Shown here piece by piece: positions 1 through 13,008 of a stretch of DNA of 64,000 nucleotides. The position numbers and the translations under genes are program-made. Below the pieces are notes generated by a model. The model was not told where the DNA came from. It did not search any database and was given only the letters and a program-made list of their open reading frames with translations. Each line of letters opens with the position of its first letter. The first letter of the stretch is position 1. The DNA is from Sebastes aleutianus (taxonomy: Eukaryota > Chordata > Actinopteri > Perciformes > Sebastidae): positions 30,401,120 to 30,465,119 of the forward strand of contig CAKAKS010000060.1 in the NCBI GenBank assembly GCA_916700875.1. The letters are read 5' to 3'.

Positions 1-557
1 TAAAAGTAGAAAAATATGAAATAAAAGGAAATGCAAAGTACAAATTAGGGTGCAATGATTTAATGAAAAGATCAGTTTTAAAGTGTTAAATGTCTTCTCT
101 GTTTTGTCTCCCAAAGCAACAGAAAAATGTCCTGGACTCACGCCACAGCATTGCATTAAAACACATGCCACTTTGTAAAATAATACTAACAGTAGAAGAT
201 AAGAAAAATGCACTATATGTTTATTCTATGTCGAGCTGAGAGGACAAATGAACTGCTATCTTTGATAAGTTTAATAAACAAATCATAAGGGTGATAATTA
301 CGCAGAGCATGTAGGTTCTGATTGGACAGTCTGTACAAATGTTGTCCAGCTCCTCATCCCTTACCTCACGCTCTGTATGCTTTAATCTGGGTTTTGGACG
401 TGTGCCCCTCTTGTCTCTGTCATGCCAGCCCGCCAGGCTGTCTATACAACGCCACATTGCCAGTGTAGTATTTTGTCTGACTCTGACCGAGCTGGCCGAA
501 TGTTGAAGAGATTCCCCTGACGATTCTTTGCCCGTTGGCATTTGCTCACATGTGCAG
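1..557 (+). other. Intronic DNA upstream of the first visible pear1 exon
   Basis: This stretch has no Cys-rich EGF-like coding on the + strand and ends in the splice acceptor TGTGCAG at 551-557. It is read as part of the pear1 intron that precedes the first exon in the window. A 114-codon open frame on the opposite strand (221-565) has no recognisable features and overlaps the acceptor, so it is treated as chance. The 5' exons of pear1 (signal peptide, EMI domain and most EGF repeats) must lie before position 1. Confidence 0.6.
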
Positions 558-660
558 ATGGGCACGTTTGGGCCAGGCTGCCTGAAGAGGTGTGATTGTG
601 TTCAAGCCGACGGCTGCCAAGCTACCACCGGGGAGTGCCACTGTCTGCCAGGCTGGTGGG
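558..660 (+). CDS. pear1: pear1 exon a: EGF module
   Basis: The exon is bounded by TGTGCAG before it and GTAAGT after it. It reads MGTFGPGCLKRCDCVQADGC and then a TGECHCLPGWWG ending, a laminin-type EGF module. It ends in phase 1 (the last G completes Gly with the next exon). The start is phase 0, unlike the other EGF exons, so the acceptor choice is slightly less certain than the donor. Confidence 0.8.
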
Positions 661-3600
661 GTAAGTGATGACGTCCTCCTGGTGTCGCTGCCAGCTTGGC
701 TTTGGTTCCACAGATAAGTCTGCTCCAACAGAACTAAACAAGCCACAGGTTTTAAACCACTCTGTCTCTTTGATTCGGATTGTACTGTTCTCTGACTTAA
801 AGGACCACCAGTGACTTTGTGTGTTTTTGCCCATTGACTTCAAATCACATAATTTACACTACTGACAACCATTTTTTATACAACACCAAAGGTTTTCTGC
901 TTTCCCTGCAGCTATTAGTTTTCATTTTAAAAGCTGTATAGGATAGGCAATACATCACAGAGAGTAGTTTATTATTTTTTCACATTCAGTGTTTGAAGTA
1001 TTCAGATGTTTTACTTAAGTAAAAGTAGCAATATTGTAATATAAAAATACAAATAAAAGTCCTGCATCCAGAATCTTACTTAAGTAAATGTGTTAAAGTA
1101 CTATCAGCTAAAAGTATTTATGGTATTAAAAGTACTTATTATCCAGAAAAAGAAGAGTGTATTATTATATATTGTATTATTATTACTGATGCATTAATAT
1201 ATCATTTTACTGTTGTAGTTTGCCAAGGTGGAGCTAATTTTAACTACTTTATAAACTGGTGGATATTTTATTTTATAACAATGCATCACATTTTATAAAT
1301 TAAAAAACCCTGCACTATTAACTAAAGCTTTTAAATAAATGTAGTGGATTAATAAGTACAATATTTCCCTCTCAAATATATCAGAAGTAGAAGTATAAAA
1401 TAGCGTAAAAATGCAAATACTCAAGTAAAGTACAAGTAAAAATATATATTATAATTGCGATTATTTTGACTGATATTGCAATTGCGATATGGTTTGCGAT
1501 ATTAGAGGGGAATTATCATTATTCTCATTTTAATTGAAAAACATATTTAAATGATTATGGTGTTATTTTTACAGCGATCTGTACCAAACAAAGATGTTTT
1601 CTTAAGTCTGTAGAATATGATGTGCAGGCCTGTAGCATGACTTTTTTAATTTTAAATGGCATTTTGACACACATTTAACAAATATTGCGCCTCCTGTGAT
1701 GTGAAAATTGCAGTAGGCCATATTGCGATTTTGATAAAATTTTGATTAATTGTGCAGCCCTGTTCGTGGATGCTAAACACTAAAGATTTTATAGTCTAAA
1801 GCAAGAAACTACAAATCACATTATCCTTTTCACTCCATCTCTATATGCATCATCATTTGACGTTTGAGTTTTATTTTTGACACATGAATATAATAGTTTT
1901 AGATGTTGGTAGTTCATTAAAAACAGCAACCAGGACATTCTTTCAAAAACGACTTTGCTAGCAACTGCATTATGATTATAAATGAACTCTGACAACGTGA
2001 CACCGGTTATAGATTATTTATTTGAAGTTTCAAGTCTCTGCAAGTTGATTTTCCTACATTTCTAAAATGAAAGAAAACCAGTGTCTTTGTGGATAGAAGG
2101 AAATCAGACTTATGTTATGCTTTACATCAGTCAGTATATAAAGTATAAACAATGTGTAGTTAATGGACTGAAACATGACAGATTATTGCATAAATACTTT
2201 AAACTCTCAAAGGAACCATTCTTCACGTTGACGTTTTTTTCCGTTTGATAGTTGAATACATTTTACTTGTTATATTTTCCTTACTTCTACTGAAGTAAAT
2301 TTATGAATGCAGGACTTTTACTTGGATGGAGTATACCTCCATTGTGGTATTGCCAAGTTTACTTCTTATAACTCACAGAGAGTGGGCCTGCACTGCTTCT
2401 TTCATCCACCCTCCATTTTTCCCCTCCAGGTTCCCGCTGTAGCGAGCCGTGTTCGGAGGGCCTGTGGGGGCGCCACTGTAACCAGACCTGTTTCAAGCAT
2501 TGCCCAAACAGTGACACGTGCGTGAGGGAAACTGGAGCGTGTGTGTGTCGCCCAGGCTACTGGGGAGTCACCTGTCAGAACAGTGAGTGTTGTCGTCAGC
2601 CAGCTGACAAAAGAGCAAAACATCAAATCAGATCAAAACCAGAAGTGTTCTGGATTGACTGTGCAACATCTGCCTCGGCTCACTCGTTATCGCTTTGTCT
2701 CCCAGAATGCAGAGCTGGTATGTACGGTGAACAGTGCAGTATGTCATGCCCATCCTGCGGCCAGTCGTACCGCTGCCACCATGTGACAGGAGAGTGTGAT
2801 TGCCTACCTGGACACACTGGACCCAACTGTGATCAAGGTTGGCATTAACACCAATAACCATCCACCCATGTGCAAACCCTCCAAATTCATTTAATACATA
2901 AGCACATGACATAGATTGTGGTGCAGGTCATTTTATATAGGCTATGACACTGTGTGTTTTACAGTTTGTCCAGCTGGCTACTACGGCAAACAGTGCTCTG
3001 ACGTGTGTGTTAACTGTGCCAACAACTCCACATGCGACCACCGGGACGGTCACTGTGAATGTTTGCCCGGCTGGACCGCTACCGACTGCTCCATACGTGA
3101 GTGCAACATCATACAGCAACTAGAAAAGAGCATTTTCTGGAGGAAATGTCCCAAAGACTAACACGAAATGTGACTGCTGAGAGAGGAATACAGCTGATCC
3201 AGTAGGGACCTTTAGTGTTATTAACTTACTGGTATTGTGAGTGCAGAAGCAACTGTTATCACCAAAATATTGAGAGTTGTCATGCATGCCCTGTTAAATG
3301 TCATTGTTTTGCGTAGTCTAATAGGGCTGCAACTAACTAACTTTTTATCATCGATCAATCTGCTGATTAGAGTATTTTTGCTTGAGAAATGGCTGAAACA
3401 ATTAATCAATTATTAAGATTGTAGTAGATTAATTTAATCGATTAAATCGCTGCAGCTTTACAGTCTAATTTTTAATAGGTGAAATAGGATAACAAGCTGT
3501 AGTTGTACTCAGCATTACATCCACTATTCCACTATTTATCCCAAATCCTGTGAAATATGAGCGCACAAGTGGAGCATTATTATGTTTTCACTATAGTTAA

Positions 3601-5641
3601 ATACTTGTTGCATGTGTCTAATGCTTGGATGTGATATGTACCTTGTGTTTTCCAGCCTGTAGTCCAGGTCGTTTTGGTCCGTTCTGCACTCAGACCTGCT
3701 CCTGTCCGACCAACCTCATCTGTGACCGATACACTGGAGACTGTGTGTGTGAAAGCGAAGGAGAGGACTGTAAACAAGGTATAGATACAAACAGTATCAA
3801 CAATATAGGAGCTAATACATTAATATATTGTGAATGAATTCAGGCTCTTTCTTTAAAAACCCAGCGGATGAAAAAATGTCACTGCTTTGATATTCCATTT
3901 GGAAATTCAGTGGCTTCTGTGGCTGTCCTTGTTCCATCTCCGAGGTGGAAAGTTAATGAACTGCTGCTGTACTTGGTTTCTCTTTCCACCTCCTGTGTGA
4001 CAGACTCGTCTGAGACTCAGTCAGGGAGCGTCATGGTGCCCCTTCCTCCCGGTGAGAGGGAGTCGTGGGGAGCCATCGGCGGCATCGTCGTGCTCGTCAT
4101 CCTTGTGGTCTTGCTGCTAGCCCTGCTGCTGCTCTACCGCCGCAGGCAGAAGGACAAACAGAACAACACGCCGACTGTGTCCTTCTCCACCAGCCGCACG
4201 GTCAACTCTGAATACGCCGTACCAGGTATGTCAATTATCATATACTGTATACAGTGGTGGAGGAAGTACTATTCAGATGTTTTACTTATGTAAGAGTACC
4301 AATACAACAATGTAAGAATAAATCTATTACAAATAAAAGTCCAAATTCAGAGCATATCTATGATTGAGGGATTGCCTCCACACAGCTCTCAACATGGCGA
4401 CTGCTGAGCTGGTGGCTAGCAGCTGTAATCAGCGGTAATCGCCGTATGACAGCAGAGCGGAGCAGCAGCAGCGATTAGCTAGTCCAGGGGTCAGCAACCT
4501 GCGGCTCCGGAGCCACATGCGGCTCTTTAGCTCCTCTCCAGTGGCTCTCTGTGGATTTTTTAAAATGGAATTGAATAACTGTTTTTTGTTTTCATTTTCA
4601 TTTTTATTTATCATTGTTGTAGGTCTATGGTACGACGGTACGACAGAGTATTAGGGCCCAATTGAGGAAAAAAAATTCATCTGAGATTATGAGAATAAAG
4701 TCATACTATAATAAAGTAGTTATTTTACGTGTTATTTTCTTTTTTTCTCGTAAAGTTATGACTTTATTCTCAAAATCTCAGATGTTTTTCCCTCAATGTG
4801 GCCCTAATACTCCGTAGTACATTGTCTCTTTGGCCCTCACAGCATTAGACTTATATACTATATACTTAGACTATAAACTTTGTTACCTTCATCACAACGA
4901 TCAAATGTTTGCGGTTCCAGACAGATTTTTTTTTTTGTTGCCTAAATTGGCTCTTTTGATAGTAAAGGTTGCTGACCCCTGAGCTAGCCAGTGGGGCATT
5001 CAAACACTGGTACTCACATGCACTAACATGCATTTGCGGCAGGACCGGCTACATAAACACATGTAAAACAACACATACAACTTCATTCTCTGCTCAGGTA
5101 GATTAGTCCTCAATATCTTTACGTAGCAAATAGTTGTTTGCTGCTATATTAATGCTCTGAATGTCAAATTTAGCCCTTTTAAATAAAAGTATAGAAGTAT
5201 TATCAGTTAAAGGTACTTGTTATGCAGAAAACTGGGTCCTGTGACTGATATAACAAATACCATTATTGCCACATTAGAAACACAGCTTTAATCTTAAACA
5301 ACTTAATGTGCTTTATAAATGCTTTTCATCCAGCTAACAAACATGAACACATGTAATGTCCTTCACCATAGCAACCAGTGTACGTTAGCTGGTCAGCTGC
5401 AGAACGTTAAACTTATATAAACTGATATAAACATATATAAACTTACTGTTTAGAAGCTGGTGAGGTCCTCACTCTCTCATACCACTGCTACTCTCATTTC
5501 CTTCACCTGCTGTAGCTCAACCTGCCAGCTGCTGTCAATCAAACACAGACACACCCTCTAGAGGTGGAGAGGACAAGGAGCATTCCTAATATTAAAAGAA
5601 ATATTTAAGAATAATAATATAATAATAATATATAATAATAG

Positions 5642-5675
<34 letters not shown>

Positions 5676-8600
5676 TAATATATATATATATAATATAAAA
5701 TAATAGTATATAATATATATATAATAATAATGATAATCGATATATATATATATAATAATATAATATTTAAGACCTTTTTAATTCTATTTAATTGTATAAA
5801 ACTACATTTTGACATTATTTTTTGACTGCATAAACATAAAGGGATGACCAAATATGATTTCAGTTGGACTTCAGTTGGAATACATGAAAGGGTGGGTATG
5901 GTTTTAAGATTACAACATTATCACATTTAAATATTCTACATATTTTGTGAGGCACTTTATACACATTTTTCTTTTATTTTTTTTTTATTTTTAATTTAAT
6001 TTTACCATACAATTATGAAAGTGGTTAAATAGTACTAAATCATTATATCAAAAATAAAAACAAAATCAAAAGTAATATTCTGGTGTAAGCTGAAGCCTGA
6101 GTTTATTGTGCCTTCCCTTAATTCTTAACGAAGCATTACCCTTAATCTACCCAAAATAGCAGTGTAACAAAACAAAAATATATAATAAATAACAACATCA
6201 TAAATCAAAAGCAAATAAACAAAACAAAAACAGATCATGAAGATCATAAATCTCATTGCTTACATTTTCAGAAAGCACGGTGCTATAATAAGTTATTCAT
6301 TTTAAATTGATGCAAGTAGCACTGATAAATGGTGACATGGTGATTGATATGCTAGTAAAAGATATAAATATGATGGAGTGACATAATTTAAAATGACATG
6401 CATTTCTTTCGCATTTTTAAAATGATTATATTTTGATGTTTTTATAGTTGTTCTTGGTCATAACGGGGTTTAAATTGTATCTCACTGTTGTGTTTTTTTA
6501 ATTAGTGTTCCACAGAGATGCATTTAATTGACCTTGAGGTAGTTTAATTGCAGCAGACATGATGTCCCTGTGTTTGTTTTGGGCTACAGATGTTCCTCAC
6601 AGTTACCACCACTACTACTCCAACCCCAGCTACCACACACTGAGCCAGAACAGGCCTCCGCTGCCACACCTCCCCAACAACCACGACCGCACCATCAAGG
6701 TGAACGTCACCTCTGTTACATCAGCGCAGCGATCTGATACTTTAGGCAGTTTTCATAGCAACTGTAGTGCAGCACTGGGACGAATATGTAATTTATCCAG
6801 TCGACAACAGCTGGCGTGTTTTCATGGCCATGAAATCATAAACCGTAACATGTTGAACGTTATGTCAAAAGCACATTTTAACATTTTCTGATTGGTTTAT
6901 TATTCTGCCTGCCACACAGAACACCAATAACCAGCTGTTCTGCAGCGTGAAAAACATGGAGAGGGAGCGGCGCGGCCTGTTTGGGGTTGAGAGCAACGCC
7001 ACTCTACCTGCAGACTGGAAACACCACGAGCCTCGCAAAGACTCAGGTCCGTCTGGGTGACTCTCCACCGTGTGATTCACATTCAGGATCAGTTACTTTA
7101 TCCACTTAGAGGAGACACTGACACAGTTGGATTCCTGACCTCCTGACCTGCAGCTACATAAAAAAAATAATCTGTGAAACCTGCAATTTACTGCGAATAT
7201 AACCTCCTGCTAACACACCAAAGGATTTCCTTATTCTGGGTATCAGTGGAAAGCTTAGTGTCCAACAGTAGTTTAAGGGAGACACTGCAGGTGAATGGGG
7301 TAAACTAATAGATATCACCATGAAACTTCACCAGTTGATTACTTACATCAAGACTATTATTTATGTATTACAAGTTTTCTGAAATTTTATTTTTAAAAAT
7401 GTAAATGAGGCATTATCTTATTAAATATGTGCTAATTTATGGAAAGAAAATTCCGGAAATCTGAACACTGGATAAAGCCAGATTCACAATTCTTGTTTCA
7501 TTTTTTTTTTTGACATATTAGTGTCAAAGGTTTTTACAGAAAATAAATATTAGATAAATAAATAGATAAATAAATAAATAGATAAATAAATAAATAAATA
7601 TTAATGAATAAATTGATACAATTTTATTTATATCTCTTTTTACCACTCCATAATCAAAAAATACTGTTAACAACCATTGTAAAAATTCCATTTTCACCAT
7701 GTTTTTAGTAATAAAATGTTGTATAAATTAGGCTATGAATGATATATGAACAAACCCCTCTTTAAAAAACCTTCAGAATAAAGATAGGAATGAAACTGGG
7801 AAGTTTGGTGCATATAAGAGCTACTGAAGTGGAGATTTCTGGCTCAGAGTTTGAGAAAAAAAATAATTTTGAGAAAACAGCCTTTAAAGAGATGTATTAT
7901 GAAAGTCCACACATTTTGCAAGACACTACAGAGGAAGTATGTAACTAATAGATATCACCATGAAACTTCCCCAGTTGATTACTACTTACATTAAGACAAT
8001 TTGATGTTTAAATATGCAAATGAGGCATTATCTAATGATAACTTTTAGTGTATTTAGGAGAAATCTGCAGACGCAAATAGACAAAGTAGTAAAATAAACA
8101 CCTAAATGTGTATTTTGGATGTTGAAGCAAAATAGCCCAAACTCTTAAAATTGACCAGTGCATAAAACAAAACAATATTTTAGTTAGTTAGTTAGTATTG
8201 TAGTGTCTTGCCTTAAGTTGTATCACCAGAACAGAAGAATCTTTCAGAGGAAAACACTGAATTTGTTTGTGTTTAACAATAAAATAATAATTCTTAAAGA
8301 CATATCAGAAAATATCAGCTATTACTGTAAAATACCTATTATTGATAAAAAACATTAAAAAACTCAGATGCAACTAAAATGTCAGGAGTGTAAATTCAGG
8401 GCGGCATTCAGAGACGTGCAGCAACAGCTGAGGAGGAAACTCAGAAAGTTTATGGACCATCACACCTCCTTTGGAGAGAAAATCCTTTTAGTCAACAATT
8501 TGATTCGAGACTATAAAAGCGCTGAGGACTTCATAAAAAAGTGGTAGTTTGCATTGCCAGCGTTCACTCACCTGGTATTGATTTAGCAGGTTTCCAAAGC

Positions 8601-11600
8601 GGATCATCTGCTTTTGATTAGTTTACCATAAATGAAGATTAAGGTGCCAGATTTGTCTTTTATTGTTCACAGGAGCTTTTGGAATCGATCGCAGCTACAG
8701 CTACAGTGCCAGCCTCGGAAAATATTACAACAAAGGTAGTTTATTGCCCTATTTACACCCTTTTTACCTCTTCTATTACCTACTACAGAGAAGTAGGAAT
8801 ACCAGAACTACATCAGCAAGAGGAAGCTTCATAACAGTAAACACCTGATTTGACTGTTATCAGGCTATTAAATAGCAGTCGCTATAAGCACCATAGATGT
8901 GGGTCAGTAGGGGCCTACTACACCTACTACGTTGTAAAAGTGAAAGCGAAACTTCGAAAGCAACACTTTCACATTTTGAACACAAACAAAAAAACTTCTT
9001 TAGTTTTAGGCAGCAGAACTACAACTTCTTTAAGTTTAGACAATAAAAAACACTTAGTTAAGTTTAAGGAAAAAACTTGTTTAGGTTTAAAACAACTACG
9101 AACACATAGACAACTACACATTGTTGGTTCCACACCGGATGCAAACTCCAGTCTCCTGGTGAAAGTCGGTTTGTTTTGTGACCTCAACACCATATAGAGT
9201 TTCACACTGTCTACACTACAGCACCTGATTTCTGCTTCTGTCATAATTATCACGGTCACTAGAGGTCGCTGTTGTGTTCTTTAACCTTCTTTCGATGATC
9301 TACCATGTGAATAGATGATAAATATACTAGTGGGTGTAGTAGGCCCCTATTGACCCACATCTATGGGCCTTATAGCGACTGATAACGCCTATTTAATAGC
9401 CTGATAACAGTCTAATCGGCTGAAGTATAGGTGCAACAATGCAAAGATTACATGAGTATTAGCCACGTAAATGTTTCAAAGTAACATAGTAAAGTGTACA
9501 GACTAGAGGCTGACCTTGATCCTGCTGTTGTGCCACATGTTTCTGACATGTGTTTGTCTTTGCGACCTGTGTGGTGACAGAGCTGAAGGACGCGGTGGCG
9601 GTGAGCAGCAGCTCTCTGAACAGCGAGAATCCGTACGCTACCATCAAAGACCTGCCGGGCCTGCCCTTCTGCCCCCCGGAGAGCAGCTACATGGAGATGA
9701 AGTCAGCCGTGCCCAGAGAGCGAGCGTACACCGAGATCAGCCCGCCGCCGTTCAACACGGCCACCTTACGCAGAGGTGAGCAACACTTTAGACCGCCTTC
9801 AGCAACGTACTGATGAGTTTTACTTTTTCACAAAACAGTTGGTTGATATTCATGTTTTTACTGTTCTTTATTTTATAGACATTTAGCTTTTCAACCAGTT
9901 GTGACTTGTAAATAAAATCTACTTCTACATCATCAGTATTACAGGAACAACCAGCTTTAAGAGAGGGAAAGTAGTTTGCATTTGGACTCGGCTTGTCTGC
10001 ATATTGTACAATGGTACAATGTCTGGCATTTAATAACTGGCAATAACAATAACAAGTGAGACAATGGTAAATCTTTAGTGCTTATGTTTTAGATCACAGT
10101 TCCTATAAACCTCAGGTTGTTAGGAAGAGTCAGAGTCATACTGCACATTCCTGTGAGCTAATCACATGAAGGAAGGTACGAGCACTTTTATTTTTTACCT
10201 CAATAAAGACTCAATAAAGAAGGATATTTAAGTATATTGGGGGAATAATTTAAAGTAGATGACAAGAAGTTGAATGAGACAAAAGTAAACATATCGTACT
10301 GCTGAGTTTTATTAATATCAAAAGTGATTCATAAATGTAACTTAAAGGACCAGTGTGTAACATTTCGGGGGATCTATTAGCAGAAATGGAATATAATATG
10401 TATAGCTATGTTTTCTTTAGTGTATAATCATCTGATAATAAGAATCATTGTGTTTTCGTTAGCTTAGAATGAGTCCATCTACATAGGGAGCGGGTCCTCT
10501 TCATGTTTCTACCGTATCCCAGAACGAACAAACCAAACACTGGCTCTGGAGAAAGCCTATCGTGTTTTTTATGTGACTTGAAGGCCACCGTAGTTCTTCA
10601 ACACGCTGGTGAAACTGCGGTAACATGAGCCTCAGAGTGCAAAACCGCGGTGCCACCAGCTGTGATCATGGTAAGGATGTCGTCTGAGCGAGTCGAACGA
10701 CGTTACCACGGTTTTGCACTCGACGACTCACGTTACCGCTGTCTTAGAAAGGGAGGAGAGAGCGGAGGGGTACTCAGTTGTTTGCAATCTGCTACCACAC
10801 CACTAGATGTCCCCAAATCCTACACACTGTACCTTTAAATTATAGCACCCTTGTAGAGCAAAAAACAAAAGATAATCAATTAACTATCACGTAAGATAAC
10901 GAAAAAAAAACGCAGCAAATCTTCACAATGTCGAAGCTGGAATAAGGATTTATGTGACGGTTATCAAAATAGTTGCCGAATATGTTTCTGTCGATGGACT
11001 AATCAATCAACAGACTAATAGTTTCTGCTCTAAACCCTGTCCGGTCAATTAGTGCAATTCTTTTGAACAGCATAACATAAATCATCCTCCTTTAAAATCA
11101 CGACTGTGCACAAGCGTGTGTCGATCCTTCTGAGAGATGTTAAAATAACGTTCATATCAAAATGAAAACCTCCTTAAGTTCCTTCGATCAGTCAGACTTT
11201 AGATCAGGATTTGTGCTCTGACGGATAGGGAGGACGGAGGCTTCCTGATGAAACTGTTTACAGGGAAGAGGACGAGCGGGACGTTCTTTTGTCAGTCCAG
11301 ACAGCAGTAATAATACATCAACCCGAAGACGTCACACTAATAAATGACGATGGGAAACACGTGTACTCCTTCCTTAGATGAATGGAAATATTGGCTTGAT
11401 ATCAGTCTTTTCTCCTCCAGTTTGGATCCTGGTAGTCTGGAACGATGTGGGTGAGGAAAAGTGAGAGCACTCCCCTCCATCAATAACTGATGTTTACACA
11501 CTCTCTCTACTGGAAGCAGAACACAGAAGATAATAATAGAAAAAACACATGTGCTAAGACAGCTTTGACTAATAAAGGGAACAACGTTTGTGTAATAATA

Positions 11601-12960
11601 AACTCTTAACTTAAAATCAGTGATTCTGTAGTTAATGACATGGTTCTTGGTAGAGCTGCAACGGCTAATAGATTAATTGTCAACTATTAAATTAATCGCC
11701 AACTATTTTGATAATCGATTAATCGGTTTGAGTCATTTTTTAAGAAAAGAAAAAGTCAAAAGTCTCTGATTCCAGCTTCTTAAGTCCACAGGAGGAGTTA
11801 TAGTTACTGACAAATACATTCATAAACACTTATATCTGCTTACGTTACAGTGAGTCATAATAAATGTTTATATACTGAGAGCTAAGTAAAGTGATACCAG
11901 TAGTTCCTGCTCGGATTGCTTAAAAGTAATCCATGTTTTTATTCATATGTATGGATGAAAAGATTTATATTTTATCAGTGTGATAAACTCCATACTGTAC
12001 ACTACGTTTACTATATAATACAATACGATAGTAAAATCCTTCAACACTAAACCCTTTGTTAGAGAGCTGAGTGAGTAAATCTCAAAACAGACCAAGTCTG
12101 GGTCAAGATGGGATCAGAAGCTCCGTGTCTCCCTGCAACATCAAACTAACCGGTTCAAAGAGGTCTCAATACTGTGACCATACAGTACACAGATGTAATC
12201 TATTACAGTGATTCTCAAAGTGTCAAAGGGTCCGTGGCACTCTGTCAAGATAATTTGCTATAAATTATAAAGTTGTTGCTGTGTCATTAAAAAGTACATC
12301 TACAGATGGCGACCATTAGCACCAATAAAACATATTAAGCATATTGTGTTGATTAGTCCCACCCACGTTAGCTCTGGGCCAATAGAAACTCTGATATGAT
12401 GATGTGACACACAGCAATAAGATCATTATTTTTATTCATTCAGTCAGTCAGTCTTATTTAGAGTGGTAGATTTAGAGATCTGGGTTTATTAGGACTATGT
12501 CAGTCTTGCTGCTGTTCATTTTCTGAAAGCTTTTAAGATCCGTTACTTGAAATGTGGGCTATAAATGCTGTCACGTTGAGTCTAAATGCAATTTGAATAA
12601 AATCACCCCTCTGTTTAAAGGTATATAGATCAAGTGTCTGCCAAACAGAGAAACCAAATCAAGGAATTCAATGACTCATATCTGATCCTGCCTGTTAATC
12701 TGCCGGTGAGCTAAATGCTGCGCCGTCACTATTATCATCTTCATATTACAATCCCACCCCTTACCTACAGTAGACACCATCTTACACGGTTAAAAGAGGG
12801 GCCTTATTTTCTATGTCTCTGTTCTATGTTTGTCTGTTTACATACAGTATGTGTCCATGTCCACTGTTGAGCGTTTTTTTGTCATTGTTGTCTGTTTATT
12901 TGTTTGTATGTCATTAAGGTGTCCAGTTTATTCGCCCCTGCCTTTTTTTGTAATTTATTT

Positions 12961-13008
<48 letters not shown>

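Larger units (their letters stand above)
661..2429 (+). other. pear1 intron with old repeats
   Basis: The 1.77-kb intron is almost entirely repeat-derived. About 985-1440 holds a degenerate TACTTAAGTAAAAGTA-type teleost repeat and about 1443-1764 a TTGCGATT hAT-type repeat. The remainder is AT-rich with no coding signal. It ends in a pyrimidine tract and CCAG at 2426-2429. Confidence 0.7.
4226..6589 (+). other. pear1 intron packed with nested repeats
   Basis: This 2.36-kb intron holds an ACTTAAGTAA-type repeat (4252-4350 and 5186-5240) split by other DNA, a complete hAT MITE (4485-4981), and a TA/TAA-rich block (5606-5765). About 5770-6540 is AT-rich sequence with no feature I can support. 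Confidence 0.75.

Noticed and set aside
221..565. A 114-codon - strand frame at the left edge
   Set aside because: It overlaps a pear1 acceptor and exon on the other strand and has no recognisable domain, repeat or codon bias.
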